This document shows, piece by piece, positions 20,837-29,966 of a DNA stretch of 64,000 nucleotides. Source of the DNA: Pseudorhodoferax soli (GTDB taxonomy: Bacteria > Pseudomonadota > Gammaproteobacteria > Burkholderiales > Burkholderiaceae_C); contig NZ_QPJK01000001.1 of assembly GCF_003337555.1 (NCBI RefSeq), forward strand, positions 1 through 64,000, given 5' to 3'. Position 1 is the stretch's first letter, and each line of letters starts with the position of its first letter. Below the pieces are notes generated by a model. The model did not search any database and was not told where the DNA came from. It was given only the letters and a program-made list of their open reading frames with translations. The position numbers were made by a program, and so were the translations under genes.

Positions 20837-22543
20837 TCAGCGCGCGGGGCCTTCGGCCTCCTGCAGCAGCCGCCACATCACCTTGCCGCTGCCGCTCTTG
20901 GGCAAGGCATCGGCGAAAGCCACCTGGCGCGGCACCTTGTAGGCCGCCATGTTCTCGCGGCACCAGGCGATGATCTCCTCGGCCGTGGTGTCCCGGTGCG
21001 TGGGCCGCAGCACCACCACGGCCTTGACCGACTCGCCGCGGTAGGCGTCCTGCGTGGCGATGATGCAGGCCTCCTGCACGGCCGGGTGGCGGTACATCAG
21101 CAGCTCCACCTCGGCCGGCCAGACCTTGAAGCCGCTCGCATTGATCATGCGCTTCAGGCGGTCGGTCATGAAGAAGTAGCCGTCCTCGTCCATGCGGCCC
21201 ATGTCGCCGGTGCGGAAGAAGCGGCGCCCGTCGAATTCGATGAAGGCCGCCGCCGTGGCCTCGGGTTGCTTCCAGTAGCCGTGGAAGACCTGCGGGCCGT
21301 GCACGATGATCTCGCCCGACTCCCCGGCAGGCAGCTCCTGCAGGCTGTCGGGATCGATGACGCGCGCGTCGGTGGAACTGATCGGGATGCCCAGGCACTG
21401 CTGCTTGGGCCGCTCGAAGGGGTTGGTGTGCGTGGGCGCGGCCGTCTCGGTCAGGCCGTAGCCCTCCTGGTAGCGCAGGCCGTACTGCTCCTCCAGGCGC
21501 TGGGCGATGGCCTGCGGCATGGCGGCGCCGCCGCCGCCGATCTGCTGCAGGCTTGTGAGGTCGTAGTCCGGCAGCTTGGGGCTGGCCAGCAGGTCGACCA
21601 CCATCGTGGGAATGTTGGTCCAGGCGGTGACCTTCCAGCGCGAGATCAGGTAGCCGGCCACGTCGCGGTCCCAGCGCGGCATCAGCACCAGCGTGGCGCC
21701 CGATGCGATCGCCGTGTGCATCATGCTGACGATGCCGGTGATGTGGAACATGGGCACCACGGCCAGCACCACGGATTCAGAGTTCGAGCACGACCACAGC
21801 ATGCTGGACACCACGTTGTGCATGAGGTTGCTGTGGTGGTGGACGCAGCCCTTGGGCATGCCCGTGGTGCCGCTGGTGTAGGGCAGCAGCGCCATGTCGT
21901 GCGCACCCACCGTGTGCTCGGGCGCGGGCAGGCCTTGCGCCAGCAGCGCGTCCCAGGCGTGCACGGCGCCGCCGGCCAGTGCCGGCAGCGGATGGCGCGG
22001 CAGCAGCCAGTCGCGCCAGGCCGTGGCCATGGCCGGGCCGTCGGCCGCCGCGGCATCGAACGCATCGGTGAACTGCGAGACGACCAGGTGCGCGAGCCGC
22101 TGCGGCGCCGGCAGCGCGTCGCTGGCCTGGGCCAGCGCGCCGGCCAGGTCGCCCGTGGTGATGGCGACCTTGGCGTCGGCATCGACGAGGTAGTGCTTGA
22201 GTTCCTCGGCCTTGTTCATCGGGTTGATCGGCACGACCACGGCGTTGGCGCGCAGGATGGCGAAATGCGCCACCACGAGTTGCGGGCAGTTCTGCATGAA
22301 CAGCGCCACGCGGTCGCCCCGCTGCACGCCCTGCGCGGCCAGGGCGCCGGCCAGGGCTTCGGCCTGCGCTGCCAATGCGCCGTAGCTGGTCACGCGGTCG
22401 AAGAACACCAGGGCTGGCTTGTCCGGGTAGCGCGCCGCACTGGTCGCCAGGTTGTGCCACAGCGAGGTGGCCGGCACCGTCAGTGCACGCGGCACACGCG
22501 AGGGCCAGAACTTGTGGTGGGGGCGGTCGGCGGTCAAGGACAT
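20837..22543 (-). CDS. Long-chain fatty-acid-CoA ligase (AMP-binding)
   Basis: This 568-residue member of the ANL superfamily activates a fatty acid to acyl-AMP and then acyl-CoA. Visible motifs are the P-loop YTSGTTGMPKG (about residue 220), YGLTETAAPTHTNP, GDMGRMDEDGYFFMTDRLKRMI, and the C-terminal catalytic lysine in LPKSGSGKVMWR. Length is near the family norm. It stands alone: it converges with the acyltransferase gene and diverges from the patatin gene. Chain length is inferred from family, not seen. Confidence 0.88.
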   Translation of the reverse strand: MSLTADRPHHKFWPSRVPRALTVPATSLWHNLATSAARYPDKPALVFFDRVTSYGALAAQAEALAGALAAQGVQRGDRVALFMQNCPQLVVAHFAILRANAVVVPINPMNKAEELKHYLVDADAKVAITTGDLAGALAQASDALPAPQRLAHLVVSQFTDAFDAAAADGPAMATAWRDWLLPRHPLPALAGGAVHAWDALLAQGLPAPEHTVGAHDMALLPYTSGTTGMPKGCVHHHSNLMHNVVSSMLWSCSNSESVVLAVVPMFHITGIVSMMHTAIASGATLVLMPRWDRDVAGYLISRWKVTAWTNIPTMVVDLLASPKLPDYDLTSLQQIGGGGAAMPQAIAQRLEEQYGLRYQEGYGLTETAAPTHTNPFERPKQQCLGIPISSTDARVIDPDSLQELPAGESGEIIVHGPQVFHGYWKQPEATAAAFIEFDGRRFFRTGDMGRMDEDGYFFMTDRLKRMINASGFKVWPAEVELLMYRHPAVQEACIIATQDAYRGESVKAVVVLRPTHRDTTAEEIIAWCRENMAAYKVPRQVAFADALPKSGSGKVMWRLLQEAEGPAR

Positions 22544-22667
22544 GGGCAGGAGCCAGCAGTGGTCAAAACAGGCGAGGGTAGGCCAGAAAATGCCGCACGC
22601 GCTCCGGGATGGCCCCTAGAGCCTGTCGGGCCCGGGACAGGGCTGCCCGCTCCTACACTGCGGGCCC

Positions 22668-23852
22668 ATGGCTCACCCCTCCCCCACGGCGCTGGTGCTG
22701 ACCGGCGGCGGCGCCCGGGCCGCCTACCAGGTCGGCGTGCTGCAGGCGCTCGCGCAGTTGCGCCAGGGCAGCGCGGCCGCCCACGCGGGCAACCCCTTTC
22801 CCATCATCGTCGGCACCTCGGCCGGTGCCATCAATGCCGCGGCGCTCGCCTGCGGCACCGACGACTTCGACGCGGCCGTGGCCGCCATCGCCGAGGTCTG
22901 GGCGCACCTGCGGCCCGCGCAGGTCTACCGCGCCGATGCGCTGGACCTGCTGGACACCCCGGGCCGCGCGCGCATGCTCTGGGGCGTGGCCCGGCTGCTG
23001 GCGCGCTGGCGCCAGGCCCAGCCGCACAGTCTGCTCGACAACCGGCCGCTGGCCGAACTGCTGCAGCGCCTGGTGCCGCTGGAGCGGCTGCCCGCGCTGC
23101 TGCGGGCCGGCCACCTGCAGGCCCTGGCCGTCACCGCTTCGAGCTACAGCGCCGGCGACCACTGCACCTTCTACCAATCGGCCGTGGCCATGGAGCCGTG
23201 GCTGCGCTCGCAGCGGCGTGCCGTGCCGGGGCCGATCGCGCACGCGCACCTGCTGGCCTCGTCGGCGATCCCCTTCGTGTTTCCGGCCACCGCGATCGGG
23301 ACCGTCGACGCGGCGGAGTACTTCGGCGATGGCTCGATGCGCCAGGCCGCACCGCTCTCGCCTGCGATCCATCTGGGCGCCGCGCGCATCCTGGCCGTGG
23401 GCGCGGGCCGGCTGCAGGAGCCGCGCGGCAGCAGCCCCACGCTGCACACCGGCCGGCCCAGCGCGGCGCAGATCGCCGGCCATGCACTGTCCAGCATCTT
23501 CCTGGATGCGCTGGGTGTGGATGTGGAGCGCCTGCAGCGCATCAACCAGACGCTGGCCCTGGTACCGCCCACGGCGCGCAACGGCACCGCGCTGCGGCCG
23601 GTGGAGTTGCTGCTGATCGCGCCCTCGCAACGGCTGGACACCATCGCCGCGCGCCACGCGCAGTCGCTGCCCGGTGTGGTGCGCCGGCTGTTCGCGGCCG
23701 GCGGCCCGGCCATGCATGCGGCCACGCAGTCCTCGGCCTTCGCGAGCTACCTGCTGTTCGACGCCGGCTTCACGGGCGAACTCATGGCGCTGGGCCGCGC
23801 CGACACGCTGGCCCAGGCCGCCCAGGTGCGTACGTTCCTGGGTTGGACCTGA
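22668..23852 (+). CDS. Patatin-like phospholipase
   Basis: This 394-residue serine hydrolase has the oxyanion loop GGGARAAYQVG (residues 13-23), nucleophile motif GTSAG (about 48-52) and the dyad aspartate in FGDGS. It shows no signal peptide. It probably hydrolyses membrane phospholipid or another acyl ester inside the cell. It diverges from the acyl-CoA ligase gene with a 124-bp gap, so the two could be jointly involved in recycling fatty acids. That pairing is inference. Confidence 0.88.
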   Translation: MAHPSPTALVLTGGGARAAYQVGVLQALAQLRQGSAAAHAGNPFPIIVGTSAGAINAAALACGTDDFDAAVAAIAEVWAHLRPAQVYRADALDLLDTPGRARMLWGVARLLARWRQAQPHSLLDNRPLAELLQRLVPLERLPALLRAGHLQALAVTASSYSAGDHCTFYQSAVAMEPWLRSQRRAVPGPIAHAHLLASSAIPFVFPATAIGTVDAAEYFGDGSMRQAAPLSPAIHLGAARILAVGAGRLQEPRGSSPTLHTGRPSAAQIAGHALSSIFLDALGVDVERLQRINQTLALVPPTARNGTALRPVELLLIAPSQRLDTIAARHAQSLPGVVRRLFAAGGPAMHAATQSSAFASYLLFDAGFTGELMALGRADTLAQAAQVRTFLGWT

Positions 23853-23853
23853 C

Positions 23854-25581
23854 TCAGTAGCCCGCCGCCAACCCCGTGTTGCGCCGAGGGTCGTTGGCGC
23901 CGAAGTAGCGCTTGCCGGGCACGGGCTTGCCATCCAGCGCCGGCGCGCCCACCAGGATCACGGCGAGGTGGTTGGCCGGCTGCGGCGCGGCGAACTGGTG
24001 GCCCCAGCCTTCCAGGATGCGGCGCGTGTCGGGAGAGAGCATGCGGTTTTCGACGTTGGTGGGCGCCGGCAGCCATTGCTGGTGGAAGCGCGGCGCGTCC
24101 ACCGCCTCCTGCACCGTCATGCCGTAGTCCAGCACATTGAGGATGGTGTGCAGCACGGCCGTGATGATGCGGCTGCCACCGGGCGTGCCGACCACCATGA
24201 GGGGCTGGCCGTCCTTGCCCGTCACGATGGTCGGGCTCATGGACGACAGCGGCCGCTTGCCGGGCGCAATCGCATTGGCCTCGCCCTGCACCAGGCCGTA
24301 CAGGTTGGGCACGCCGACCTTGACCGTGAAGTCGTCCATCTCGTTGTTGAGCAGCACGCCGGTGCCGGCGGCGGTGACCTTGGCGCCGAACCAGTCGTTC
24401 AGCGTGTAGGTGACGGAAACCGCGTTGCCCCATTTGTCGGTGATCGAGTAGTGCGTGGTGTTGCTGCCCTCGTGCGGCGCCACGCCGGGCTTGAGCGCGC
24501 GGCTGTCGGCCGCCTTGTCGGGCGCGATCACGGCACGGATGCGCGCCGCGTAATCCTTGGACAGCAGCCGCTCCATCGGGTTCTTGACGAAGTCCGGGTC
24601 GCCCAGGTAGCTGTTGCGGTCCACGTAGGCGTGGCGCATGGCCTCGATCTGGTAGTGCACGCCCTGCGCCGCACCCCAGCCCAGGTCCTTGAGCGGGTAG
24701 CCCTCCAGGATGTTCAGGACCTCGCAGATCACCACGCCGCCCGAGCTCGGCGGCGGTGCCGAGACGATGCCGTAGCCGCGGTAATTGCACTCCACGGGCT
24801 TGAGCTCGCGCGTCTTGTACTGGTCCAGGTCGGCCTGGGTGATGATGCCCTTGCCCGCCTGGCTGGAGGCCACGATGGCCGCGCCCACGGGGCCCTTGTA
24901 GAAGCCGTCGACACCGCGCTCGCTGATGGCCTGCAGCGTGCCGGCCAGGTCGCGCTGCACCAGCTTCTGGCCGCTTTGGAACGGCTCGCCGCGGTTCAGG
25001 AAGATCTCGGCCGTGGGCGCGTCGCGGCGGAAGTCGGCCGTGGCCGTGACCAGTAGGTCGATGTCGCCCTGTTCGAGCACGAAGCCTTCGCGTGCGAGCT
25101 TGATCGAAGGTGCAATCAGCGTGGCGCGCTGCTGCGTGCCGTACTTCTCGCGTGCGTACTCGAGTCCCGACACCGAGCCCGGCACGCCCACGGCCAGGTG
25201 GCCCAGCGTGCTCGCGCCCTTGATGACGTTGCCGTCCTTGTCCAGGTACATGTTGGCCGTGGCGGCCAGCGGCGCCTTCTCGCGGAAATCGAGGAAGGTG
25301 CTGCGGCCATCGGCCAGGCGGATGGTCATGAAGCCGCCGCCGCCCAGGTTGCCGGCCGCGGGATAGACCACCGCCAGCGCGTAGCCCACGGCCACCGCGG
25401 CGTCGATGGCGTTGCCGCCGTCCTTGAGCACGTCCACGCCCACCCGGGTCGCCAGGTGCTGGGCCGAGACCACCATGCCGTTCTCGGCCGCCACCGGCGC
25501 CGGCGAGGCCGCCAGCGCGGCGCTGGTCCAGACGGCCGCGCAACCGGCGGCACACACGCTGAGGGAAAAAGTCCAACGCAT
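23854..25581 (-). CDS. ggt: Gamma-glutamyltransferase (glutathione hydrolase)
   Basis: This 575-residue periplasmic Ntn-hydrolase precursor hydrolyses or transfers the gamma-glutamyl group of glutathione. It has a signal peptide (MRWTFSLSVCAAGCAAVWTS). DGGNAIDAAVA and GGGGFM appear in the large-subunit region. The autocleavage site and nucleophile threonine lie in EGSNTTHYSITDKWGNAVS. GGSRIITAV and the lid region MSPTIV are in the small subunit. The ATG at 25581 has AGGAG upstream, and I preferred it to a frame extension of 26 residues. It converges with the patatin gene. Confidence 0.95.
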   Translation of the reverse strand: MRWTFSLSVCAAGCAAVWTSAALAASPAPVAAENGMVVSAQHLATRVGVDVLKDGGNAIDAAVAVGYALAVVYPAAGNLGGGGFMTIRLADGRSTFLDFREKAPLAATANMYLDKDGNVIKGASTLGHLAVGVPGSVSGLEYAREKYGTQQRATLIAPSIKLAREGFVLEQGDIDLLVTATADFRRDAPTAEIFLNRGEPFQSGQKLVQRDLAGTLQAISERGVDGFYKGPVGAAIVASSQAGKGIITQADLDQYKTRELKPVECNYRGYGIVSAPPPSSGGVVICEVLNILEGYPLKDLGWGAAQGVHYQIEAMRHAYVDRNSYLGDPDFVKNPMERLLSKDYAARIRAVIAPDKAADSRALKPGVAPHEGSNTTHYSITDKWGNAVSVTYTLNDWFGAKVTAAGTGVLLNNEMDDFTVKVGVPNLYGLVQGEANAIAPGKRPLSSMSPTIVTGKDGQPLMVVGTPGGSRIITAVLHTILNVLDYGMTVQEAVDAPRFHQQWLPAPTNVENRMLSPDTRRILEGWGHQFAAPQPANHLAVILVGAPALDGKPVPGKRYFGANDPRRNTGLAAGY

Positions 25582-25683
25582 CGAGAGTCTCCTGTTGTAT
25601 TGCATACGGTGCGGGACCGTGATTCTGCTGCGCTTTCGGCGTGTGCCGCAGGCGCTCAACAGGAGTTACATCTGCGCGGTGGG

Positions 25684-26346
25684 TCAGGCGTCCTGCGCGA
25701 TGCCCAGCTCCGTGCACAGCCGCGCCACCGTGGCCTTGAGCGCGGCCACCTCAGCGTCCAGCCGCTGCACCTGGGCGCGCAGCGCCGGCACCTCGCCGGC
25801 CGGATCTGCGGCCGATGCAAGCTGGTCCACAGCGGCCGCACCCTCGGGTGCCGGGCCCGACAACAGGTGCATCCAGCGGTTCTCCCGGGCACCGGGCAGG
25901 CGCCCCAGCCGCGCCACGAGCGCGCCGGCCGGGCGCTCGGCCAGCTCGTCGAGGAAGGCCTCGACCGAGGAGATGTCGGCAAAGTTGTGCATGCGCTCGC
26001 TGGCGATGCGCAGCTCGCCCGCCGTCTGCGGGCCGCGCAGCAACAGCACCGCCAGCAGGGCCTGCGATTGCGAGGGAATGCGCAGCACGCCGTCGGCGTT
26101 GTGGGCGTAGCGCATGGCGCGGCCGCCGCTGGTCTCGTTGATGAAGGCCATGCCCCGCAGCGCGGACAGCGCATCCTGCACCTGGGCGTCGCTCAGTTCC
26201 ATCACCGGATGCCGGCTGGTCTTCTGGTTGCAGCCGGCCACCAGGCTGTTCAGCGTCAGCGGATAGGTGTCGGGCACGGTGCGCTGCTTCTCGATCAGCA
26301 CGCCCAGCACGCGGGCCTCGGCCAGCGACAGGATCGGCACCGTCAT
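25684..26346 (-). CDS. YceH-family protein (DUF480)
   Basis: This 220-residue protein has two winged-helix-like repeats, typical of the conserved DUF480/YceH family: LSLAEARVLGVLIEKQRTVPDTYPLTLNSLVAGCNQKTSR at the N-terminus and LLLRGPQTAGELRIASERMHNFADISSVEAFLDEL in the middle. The last 40 residues form a probable coiled coil (EVPALRAQVQRLDAEVAALKATVARL). The start overlaps the isocitrate dehydrogenase stop by 4 bp. The biochemical role of the family is not established. Confidence 0.9.
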   Translation of the reverse strand: MTVPILSLAEARVLGVLIEKQRTVPDTYPLTLNSLVAGCNQKTSRHPVMELSDAQVQDALSALRGMAFINETSGGRAMRYAHNADGVLRIPSQSQALLAVLLLRGPQTAGELRIASERMHNFADISSVEAFLDELAERPAGALVARLGRLPGARENRWMHLLSGPAPEGAAAVDQLASAADPAGEVPALRAQVQRLDAEVAALKATVARLCTELGIAQDA

Positions 26347-27377
26347 GCAGATGCCTTGATGCGCGCCACCAGGGCCTGCGTGAACTGCGCCGTGCCGGCC
26401 TTGCCGCCCAGGTCGCCGGTGCGCACCTGGTCCACGTTCAGGGTCTCGTCGATGGCCTGGCGCAGCCGGCGTGCCAGGTCCGGCAACTTGACGTGCTCCA
26501 ACATCAGCGCGGCCGCCAGCATGATGGCCACCGGGTTGGCGATGCCCTTGCCCGCGATGTCGGGCGCCGAGCCGTGGACGGCCTCGAAGATCGCCGCGTC
26601 CTTGCCGATGTTGGCACCTGGGGCCATGCCGAGGCCGCCGACCAGGCCTGCCACCAGGTCGGACAGGATGTCGCCGAACAGGTTGGTCGTCACCAGCATG
26701 TCGAACTGCCAGGGGTTCAGCACCAGCTTCATCGCGCAGGCATCGACGATCACGGTTTCCAGCTGGAACTTGCCCTGGTAGCGCTCGGCATAGAGCTGCT
26801 CGCCGGTCTCCAGGAAGATGCCGGTCAGCGCCTTCATGATGTTCGCCTTGTGCACCAGCGTGACCTTCTTGCGGCCGGTGGCAATCGCCGTGTCGAACGC
26901 GTATTCGAGGATGCGGCGGCTGCCGGCGCGCGTGTTGATGCCGGTGGCCATGGCCACCGCGTGCGGGTCGTCGTCGATCTGCACATAGTGTTCGTGGCCG
27001 ATGTACAGGCCTTCCAGGTTCTCGCGCACCACCAGCAGGTCGATCTTGTCGAACCGCCCGCCCGGGATCACGGTGCGCGCCGGGCGCAGGTTGGCGTACA
27101 GCTGGAACTCCTCGCGCAGCCGCACGTTGGAGGAGCGGTAGCCGCCGCCCGAGGGCGTCTCCAGCGGCCCCTTGAGCGCCAGCCGCGTGCGGCGGATGCT
27201 GTCCAGCGTGGCCTGGGGCAGCGGGTCGCCGGCGGCCTGCACACCGCCCAGGCCGGCGACCTGGCGGTCCCAGGCGAAGGGTGCGCCCAGCGCATCGAGC
27301 GCGGCCAGCGTGGCGTCGACGATCTCCGGGCCGATGCCGTCTCCGGGGATCAGGGTGGCGGGAATGGGCGTGGTCAT
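26343..27377 (-). CDS. Isocitrate dehydrogenase, NAD-type (isocitrate/isopropylmalate family)
   Basis: This 344-residue decarboxylating dehydrogenase has the N-terminal LIPGDGIGPE. The substrate loop GYRSSNVRLREEFQLYANLRP has the S-N...R pattern of NAD-dependent isocitrate dehydrogenase. ENLEGLYIG and KANIMK carry catalytic residues, TTNLFGDILSDL supplies Mg2+-binding aspartates, and EAVHGSAPDIAGKGIANP is the nucleotide-binding loop. It oxidises isocitrate to 2-oxoglutarate in the TCA cycle. Isopropylmalate or tartrate dehydrogenase is less likely from the loop sequence. The ATG at 27377 has AGGAT upstream. Confidence 0.88.
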   Translation of the reverse strand: MTTPIPATLIPGDGIGPEIVDATLAALDALGAPFAWDRQVAGLGGVQAAGDPLPQATLDSIRRTRLALKGPLETPSGGGYRSSNVRLREEFQLYANLRPARTVIPGGRFDKIDLLVVRENLEGLYIGHEHYVQIDDDPHAVAMATGINTRAGSRRILEYAFDTAIATGRKKVTLVHKANIMKALTGIFLETGEQLYAERYQGKFQLETVIVDACAMKLVLNPWQFDMLVTTNLFGDILSDLVAGLVGGLGMAPGANIGKDAAIFEAVHGSAPDIAGKGIANPVAIMLAAALMLEHVKLPDLARRLRQAIDETLNVDQVRTGDLGGKAGTAQFTQALVARIKASA

Positions 27378-27529
27378 GGTGGCAATCCTGTCGCGTCGTG
27401 AAACTTGCGCGCGCAGCATACCCGCGGCCATCCACGGATTCCAAGACCGCAACGGGCGCGGGGGCCGCCCACGTACACTGCCGCGCCGGCCCCCGCGTCG
27501 ACCCTCCTTGCGCGCAGCGCCCTTCCCGC

Positions 27530-28801
27530 ATGAACGAATCCGATCCGGCCCCGCCGTTTTCCGCCCTGGGCCTGCTGCCCGCGCTGGCGCATGCCGCTGC
27601 CGCGCAGGGCTACGACCAGCCCACGCCCGTGCAGGCCGCAGCCATCCCGCTGCTCCTGCAGGGCCGCGACCTGCGCGCCAGCGCCCCCACCGGCTCGGGC
27701 AAGACCGCCGCCTTCGTGCTGCCGCTGCTGCAGCGCTGGAGCGCGTCGCCGCGCCAGCAGCCGCGCCGCCTGCACACGCTGGTGCTGGTGCCCACGCGCG
27801 AGCTGGCCACCCAGGTGGCCGAGCAGGTGCAGGCCCTGGCCGCCGAGCTGCCCGATGTGCCGCGCCTGGTGCGCGCCATCGGCGGCGTCTCCATCAACCC
27901 GCAGATGCTGGCCCTGCGCGGCGGCGCCGACATCGTCGTCGCCACGCCGGGCCGTGCGCTGGACCTGGCCGCGCGCAATGCGCTGCGCCTGGACGGCCTG
28001 CAGGCCCTGGTGCTCGACGAGGCCGACCGCCTGCTCGACCTGGGCTTCGCCGACGAACTGCAGCAGCTGCTGCGCCGGCTGCCCGCCGAGCGCCAGACGC
28101 TGCTGTTCTCCGCCACCTTCCCGCCGGACGTGCAGGCGCTGGCCGACGCGCTGCTGCGCGAGCCGGCCCAGGTGCAGGCCCCGGCGCAGCTGGCCGCCCT
28201 GCCCGACATCGCCCAGCGCGCCATCGTGGTCGACACCGGCCGGCGCACGCAGCTGCTGCGCCACCTGATCGCACAGGAGGGCTGGCCCCAGGTGCTGGTG
28301 TTCGTGGCCACCAAGCTGGCCTGCGAGACCGTGGCCAACAAGCTGCGCAAGGCCGGCCTGTCGGCCGAACCGCTGCACGGCCAGCTGAGCCAGGGCAAGC
28401 GCAGCCAGGTGCTGGCCGACTTCAAGGCCGCCCGCGTGCAGGTGATGGTGGCGACCGACCTCGCCGCGCGCGGCATCGACATCGTGCAGCTGCCGGCCGT
28501 CGTCAACTTCGATCTCGCGCGCTCGCCCACCGAACACGTGCACCGCATCGGCCGCACCGGCCGTGCGGGCGCCAGCGGCGTGGCGCTGAGCTTCGTGCCG
28601 GCCGCGGCCGAGGCGCATTTCCAGCTCATCGAGAAGCGCCAGGGCCTGGACGTGCCGCGCGAACAGGTGCCGGGGTTCGAGGCGAAGGAAGCGGCACCGG
28701 CCGTGGTGTCCGATCCGCAGGGCGGCATCAAGGGCCGGCGGCCCAGCAAGAAGGACAAGCTGCGCGCCGCAGCGGCCGCGGCAGCGGGCACCAAGCCATG
28801 A
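27530..28801 (+). CDS. DEAD-box ATP-dependent RNA helicase (RhlE-like)
   Basis: This 423-residue helicase has the Q motif (FSALGLLPAL...GYDQPTPVQAAAIP), motif I APTGSGKT (about residues 56-63), PTRELA, motif II as DEAD in VLDEADRLLDLGF, SAT in LLFSATFP, and motif VI HRIGRTGRAG. A short basic C-terminal tail (PSKKDKLRAAAAAAAGTKP) may bind RNA. It unwinds structured RNA in ribosome assembly or mRNA decay. The start at 27530 is the first ATG that precedes the Q motif. Longer frames upstream overlap the divergent isocitrate dehydrogenase gene. Confidence 0.93.
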   Translation: MNESDPAPPFSALGLLPALAHAAAAQGYDQPTPVQAAAIPLLLQGRDLRASAPTGSGKTAAFVLPLLQRWSASPRQQPRRLHTLVLVPTRELATQVAEQVQALAAELPDVPRLVRAIGGVSINPQMLALRGGADIVVATPGRALDLAARNALRLDGLQALVLDEADRLLDLGFADELQQLLRRLPAERQTLLFSATFPPDVQALADALLREPAQVQAPAQLAALPDIAQRAIVVDTGRRTQLLRHLIAQEGWPQVLVFVATKLACETVANKLRKAGLSAEPLHGQLSQGKRSQVLADFKAARVQVMVATDLAARGIDIVQLPAVVNFDLARSPTEHVHRIGRTGRAGASGVALSFVPAAAEAHFQLIEKRQGLDVPREQVPGFEAKEAAPAVVSDPQGGIKGRRPSKKDKLRAAAAAAAGTKP

Positions 28802-29112
28802 ACCTGCAGTTCCTGCTGTTCGAGCACAGCGAGGGCGGCGACGACACCGGCCTCTTCGAGGCCATGGCCGCGGTGCGGCCCGCGCAGGCGGCCGCCGTGG
28901 AGGCCGAGATCGCCGCCGTGCTGGACTGGGCCAGCGCCCATTTCGGCGCACCAGTGCCCGTGGAGGACGGCGGCGACTGGCATGCCGAACTGCAGCGCAG
29001 CGAGGAAGCCGACGGCAGCGGCGCGCCGCGCCAGGTGTTCAGCCTGTCGCTGGCCGGATCGGCGGCGTTCTGCGCCGCGTTCCAGAGCCGGTTCGGCGAC
29101 GCATTGGCCTGA
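28798..29112 (+). CDS. Conserved hypothetical small acidic protein
   Basis: This 104-residue acidic protein begins MNLQFLLFEHSEGGDDTGLFEAMAAV and has a second strand-rich half (RQVFSLSLAGSAAFCAAFQSRF). No catalytic motif or membrane segment is visible. It overlaps the helicase stop by 4 bp (ATGA), which argues strongly that it is a real, co-translated gene. I do not recognise the family. Confidence 0.75.
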   Translation: MNLQFLLFEHSEGGDDTGLFEAMAAVRPAQAAAVEAEIAAVLDWASAHFGAPVPVEDGGDWHAELQRSEEADGSGAPRQVFSLSLAGSAAFCAAFQSRFGDALA

Positions 29113-29181
29113 CGCACTCGCCTAACATCGCGGCCTGACCGTTGCCGCGCACACGCAAGGCCGCCGCATCCAGGAGCCGAC

Positions 29182-29436
29182 ATGGCCGCACAGACCATCA
29201 ACACCCCCCTCTACAAGCTCTACCCCTCGCCGCGCAACCGTGAGCGCCAGGTCTTCGCGCACGAGGTTTTCGTGCCCCACATGTACGCGCTGGTGGACCC
29301 GCCCAGCTACGACCCGCAGGGCCGCTGGAGCCTGTTCGCCGCGCACCGGCTCGCCGATGGCAAGAACGGCCAGCTCGTCACCTTCGAGCTGCAGGCCGAC
29401 GCCGCGCGCTTCGAGGCGCGCTTCACGCCCGACTGA
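29182..29436 (+). CDS. Hypothetical protein, 84 residues
   Basis: This small soluble protein begins MAAQTINTPLYKLYPSPRNRERQVFAHEVFVPHMYALVDPP. It has a mix of aromatic and charged residues and no signal or membrane segment. AGGAG lies about 8 nt upstream of the ATG. It follows the helicase-linked gene after 69 bp. No function can be assigned. Confidence 0.65.
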   Translation: MAAQTINTPLYKLYPSPRNRERQVFAHEVFVPHMYALVDPPSYDPQGRWSLFAAHRLADGKNGQLVTFELQADAARFEARFTPD

Positions 29437-29684
29437 GCATCCGCACGGCGACAGGCCGCCGGCCACCTTCGGCACGCTGCCCGTGACAGGGGAGGCCTTG
29501 TCCGGCAGCAGCCAGACGATGGCCTCGGCGATTCCGGCGCCTGGCCCGGCCGGCGCATGGCCGGCCGTGGCTCCAACCGCGGTGCCGCCGCCCAGGCATG
29601 CGCGAGCCGCATGGTTCTGCGCCCGTCTTTGCATGCCGCGGCAGCGCGTGGCGCCGCACACTGCAGGCGCCACCGGAGAACGCC
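29437..29684. other. Intergenic region with no supported gene
   Basis: These 248 bp between two small plus-strand genes contain short GC-rich dyads such as CCGGC repeats but no clear promoter, terminator or open frame that I would defend. A frame through it would extend the downstream DUF2917 gene, but the ribosome site CCGGAGAA sits just before 29685, so I leave this stretch non-coding. Confidence 0.4.
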
Positions 29685-29966
29685 ATGCCCCACGAACTTC
29701 AACTGGACGAGGCCTGCCGCCGCCTGCACCTGCCCGCCGGCACGGTGCTGCACTGCCACGCAGGCCAGCTGTGGCTGACGCGCGAGACGCCAGCCGATGC
29801 GGGTGCCAGCCCCCACATCGTGCTGCAGCCCGGCCAGCGGCACCGTGTCGCGCACGCCGGGCCGCACTTCCTCACGCACCTGCGCAGCAGCGGCAGGGCC
29901 GTGCGCTGCAGCGTGGAACTGCCCACGCCCGGCCGCGCACGGCGGGGCGTGTTCAGCTGGCGCTGA
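29685..29966 (+). CDS. DUF2917-family protein
   Basis: This 93-residue protein reads LDEACRRLHLPAGTVLHCHAGQLWLTRETPADAGASPHIVLQPGQRHRVA. The beta-rich pattern with W-L-T-R and the L-X-P-G-Q turn fits DUF2917, a small cupin-like family often found beside LysR regulators in Burkholderiales. CGGAGAA is 7 nt upstream of the ATG. The gene converges with and overlaps the LysR gene by 14 bp. The function is unknown. Confidence 0.7.
   Translation: MPHELQLDEACRRLHLPAGTVLHCHAGQLWLTRETPADAGASPHIVLQPGQRHRVAHAGPHFLTHLRSSGRAVRCSVELPTPGRARRGVFSWR

Noticed and set aside
20996-23860. A 954-codon plus-strand open frame
   Set aside because: It runs antisense to the acyl-CoA ligase gene and then out of frame with the patatin gene, both of which have clear motifs.
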